Part shown: positions 6,453 through 7,327 of the stretch, in pieces | Layout of the letters: every line of letters starts with the position of its first letter | How positions within the stretch are numbered: the stretch's first letter is position 1 | Assembly (NCBI GenBank): GCA_002440225.1 | Contig: DJSH01000067.1 | Coordinates: forward strand, 1 to 7,327 | Length of the DNA: 7,327 nucleotides | Origin: Candidatus Segatella violae | GTDB taxonomy: Bacteria; Bacteroidota; Bacteroidia; Bacteroidales; Bacteroidaceae | Direction: 5' to 3' | Translations under genes and position numbers: made by a program | The notes under the pieces: model-generated | Seen by the model: only the letters and a program-made list of their open reading frames with translations | Databases searched by the model: none | What the model was told of the DNA's origin: nothing

Positions 6453-7327
6453 ATGACACAGACACTACATATCGCTATCATAGGCGGGGGTGCAGCAGGA
6501 TTTTTTGCAGCCATTGCAGCCAAGCGCAAGCAACCTCACGCCGACATCACCATCTTCGAGAAGAACTCGAAGGTACTTGCCAAGGTGGAAATCACAGGAG
6601 GAGGAAGATGCAATCTCACCAACTCCTTCGATGAGATTTCCGACCTCAAGCAGGCGTACCCTCGTGGTCATAAACTCATGAAGCGCCTCTTCAAGCGCTT
6701 CGATTACCACCATGCCTTCGAATGGTTCGAAGAGAATGGAGTGTCATTGGTTACACAGGATGACCAATGCGTGTTTCCACAATCACAAGACTCGCATAGC
6801 ATCATCGACTGTCTGGTGAACACTGCGAAAGGACTTGGAGTGAAGATTCTCTGCAACCACTGTTTGACGGCGATAACAGAAATGGAGGATTCTACGTTGT
6901 TATTGGATTTCAAGGGTGGTAAACAACTCGCTTTCGACCGAGTGGCAATTACAACGGGCGGTCATCCTCGAATCGAGAACTTCAAGCACTTATCAGATTT
7001 AGGTCATGCGATAGAGGCTCCCATCCCTGCCCTCTTCACCTTCAACATAGCCGACAAGGCATTCAAGGAATTGATGGGAACGGTAGTGGAACCTGTCTTC
7101 ATGAGTATTCAGGGAACAAAGTTCAAGGCGGAAGGTCCACTCCTCATCACCCATTGGGGCATGAGCGGACCAGCAGTATTGAAACTCTCCTCCCATTCCG
7201 CTCGCCATCTGCACGAGAACAATTATCAGGTGAAGATAGCCATCAACTGGGTGCATGAGACCAACCGCTCGCTGGTGGAAGAGAACATCCGTGGCATCAT
7301 CGCCGCCAACCCACAGAAGCAACTCGG
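6453..7327 (+). CDS. HI0933/BaiN-family NAD(P)/FAD-dependent oxidoreductase (3' end outside window)
   Basis: This is a soluble flavoprotein of the HI0933/YhiN/BaiN group (often called aminoacetone oxidase family). The physiological reaction of most members is unsettled; BaiN itself was linked to bile acid metabolism, which cannot be transferred here. About 291 codons are visible without a stop, of roughly 400 expected. The N-terminal Rossmann fold has the FAD-binding motif IAIIGGGAAGFFAA (7-20), closed by an acidic residue in ITIFEKNSKVLAK. The diagnostic family motifs ITGGGRCNLTN and LLITHWGMSGPAVLKLS are both present, along with the ITTGGHP segment near the second FAD contact. The ATG at 6453 puts the glycine motif at residue 11, as expected. 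There is no Shine-Dalgarno sequence, normal for the phylum. The gene has its own consensus promoter and is separated by a terminator from the upstream gene, so no operon link is implied. Confidence 0.92.
   Translation, partial: MTQTLHIAIIGGGAAGFFAAIAAKRKQPHADITIFEKNSKVLAKVEITGGGRCNLTNSFDEISDLKQAYPRGHKLMKRLFKRFDYHHAFEWFEENGVSLVTQDDQCVFPQSQDSHSIIDCLVNTAKGLGVKILCNHCLTAITEMEDSTLLLDFKGGKQLAFDRVAITTGGHPRIENFKHLSDLGHAIEAPIPALFTFNIADKAFKELMGTVVEPVFMSIQGTKFKAEGPLLITHWGMSGPAVLKLSSHSARHLHENNYQVKIAINWVHETNRSLVEENIRGIIAANPQKQL

Overview
The window looks like chromosomal DNA from a Bacteroidota member, most likely Prevotella/Segatella or a close relative. Three things point there. Promoters match the Bacteroidota -33/-7 pattern (TTTG, about 19 nt, TAnnTTTG). 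Start codons are preceded by A-rich sequence instead of a Shine-Dalgarno motif. The proteins are of typical Bacteroidota kinds: a CydB tail ending in a charged segment, a HAMP-less histidine kinase, and an OMP_b-brl_3-type TonB-dependent outer membrane protein. The genus is an inference from overall feel; no marker gene is present.

Layout. Bases 1-366 (+) are the 3' end of cydB, the small core subunit of cytochrome bd quinol oxidase. After a 161-nt gap with its own promoter comes a complete MATE-family efflux transporter (528-1898, +). A 16-bp perfect hairpin fills almost the whole 44-nt gap to the convergent neighbour and can end transcription from both sides. On the minus strand lies a two-component operon: a membrane sensor kinase (2629-4026) followed, with a 4-bp ATGA overlap, by an OmpR-type response regulator (1943-2632). 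Divergent from it across a 207-nt intergenic region is a 705-residue TonB-dependent outer membrane beta-barrel protein (4234-6351, +). A strong terminator follows, with the -33 box of the next promoter inside its hairpin. The last gene (6453 to beyond the window end, +) is an HI0933/BaiN-family FAD-dependent oxidoreductase, cut off by the window edge.

How they may work together. The kinase and regulator clearly form one signalling pair. The shared divergent region carries two exact GTAATG hexamers spaced 11 bp start to start, the classic architecture of an OmpR/PhoB-family operator. They sit about where an activator would bind for the outer membrane protein promoter, which lacks a good -33 box. 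The simplest reading is that the pair senses an envelope or substrate signal and controls the outer membrane protein, and possibly itself. CydB, the MATE pump and the flavoprotein appear to be independent neighbours with separate transcription units.

I see no mobile element, CRISPR array, tRNA or rRNA, and no clearly new defence or biosynthetic system. The regulator/outer-membrane-protein module with its candidate operator is the most interesting part.
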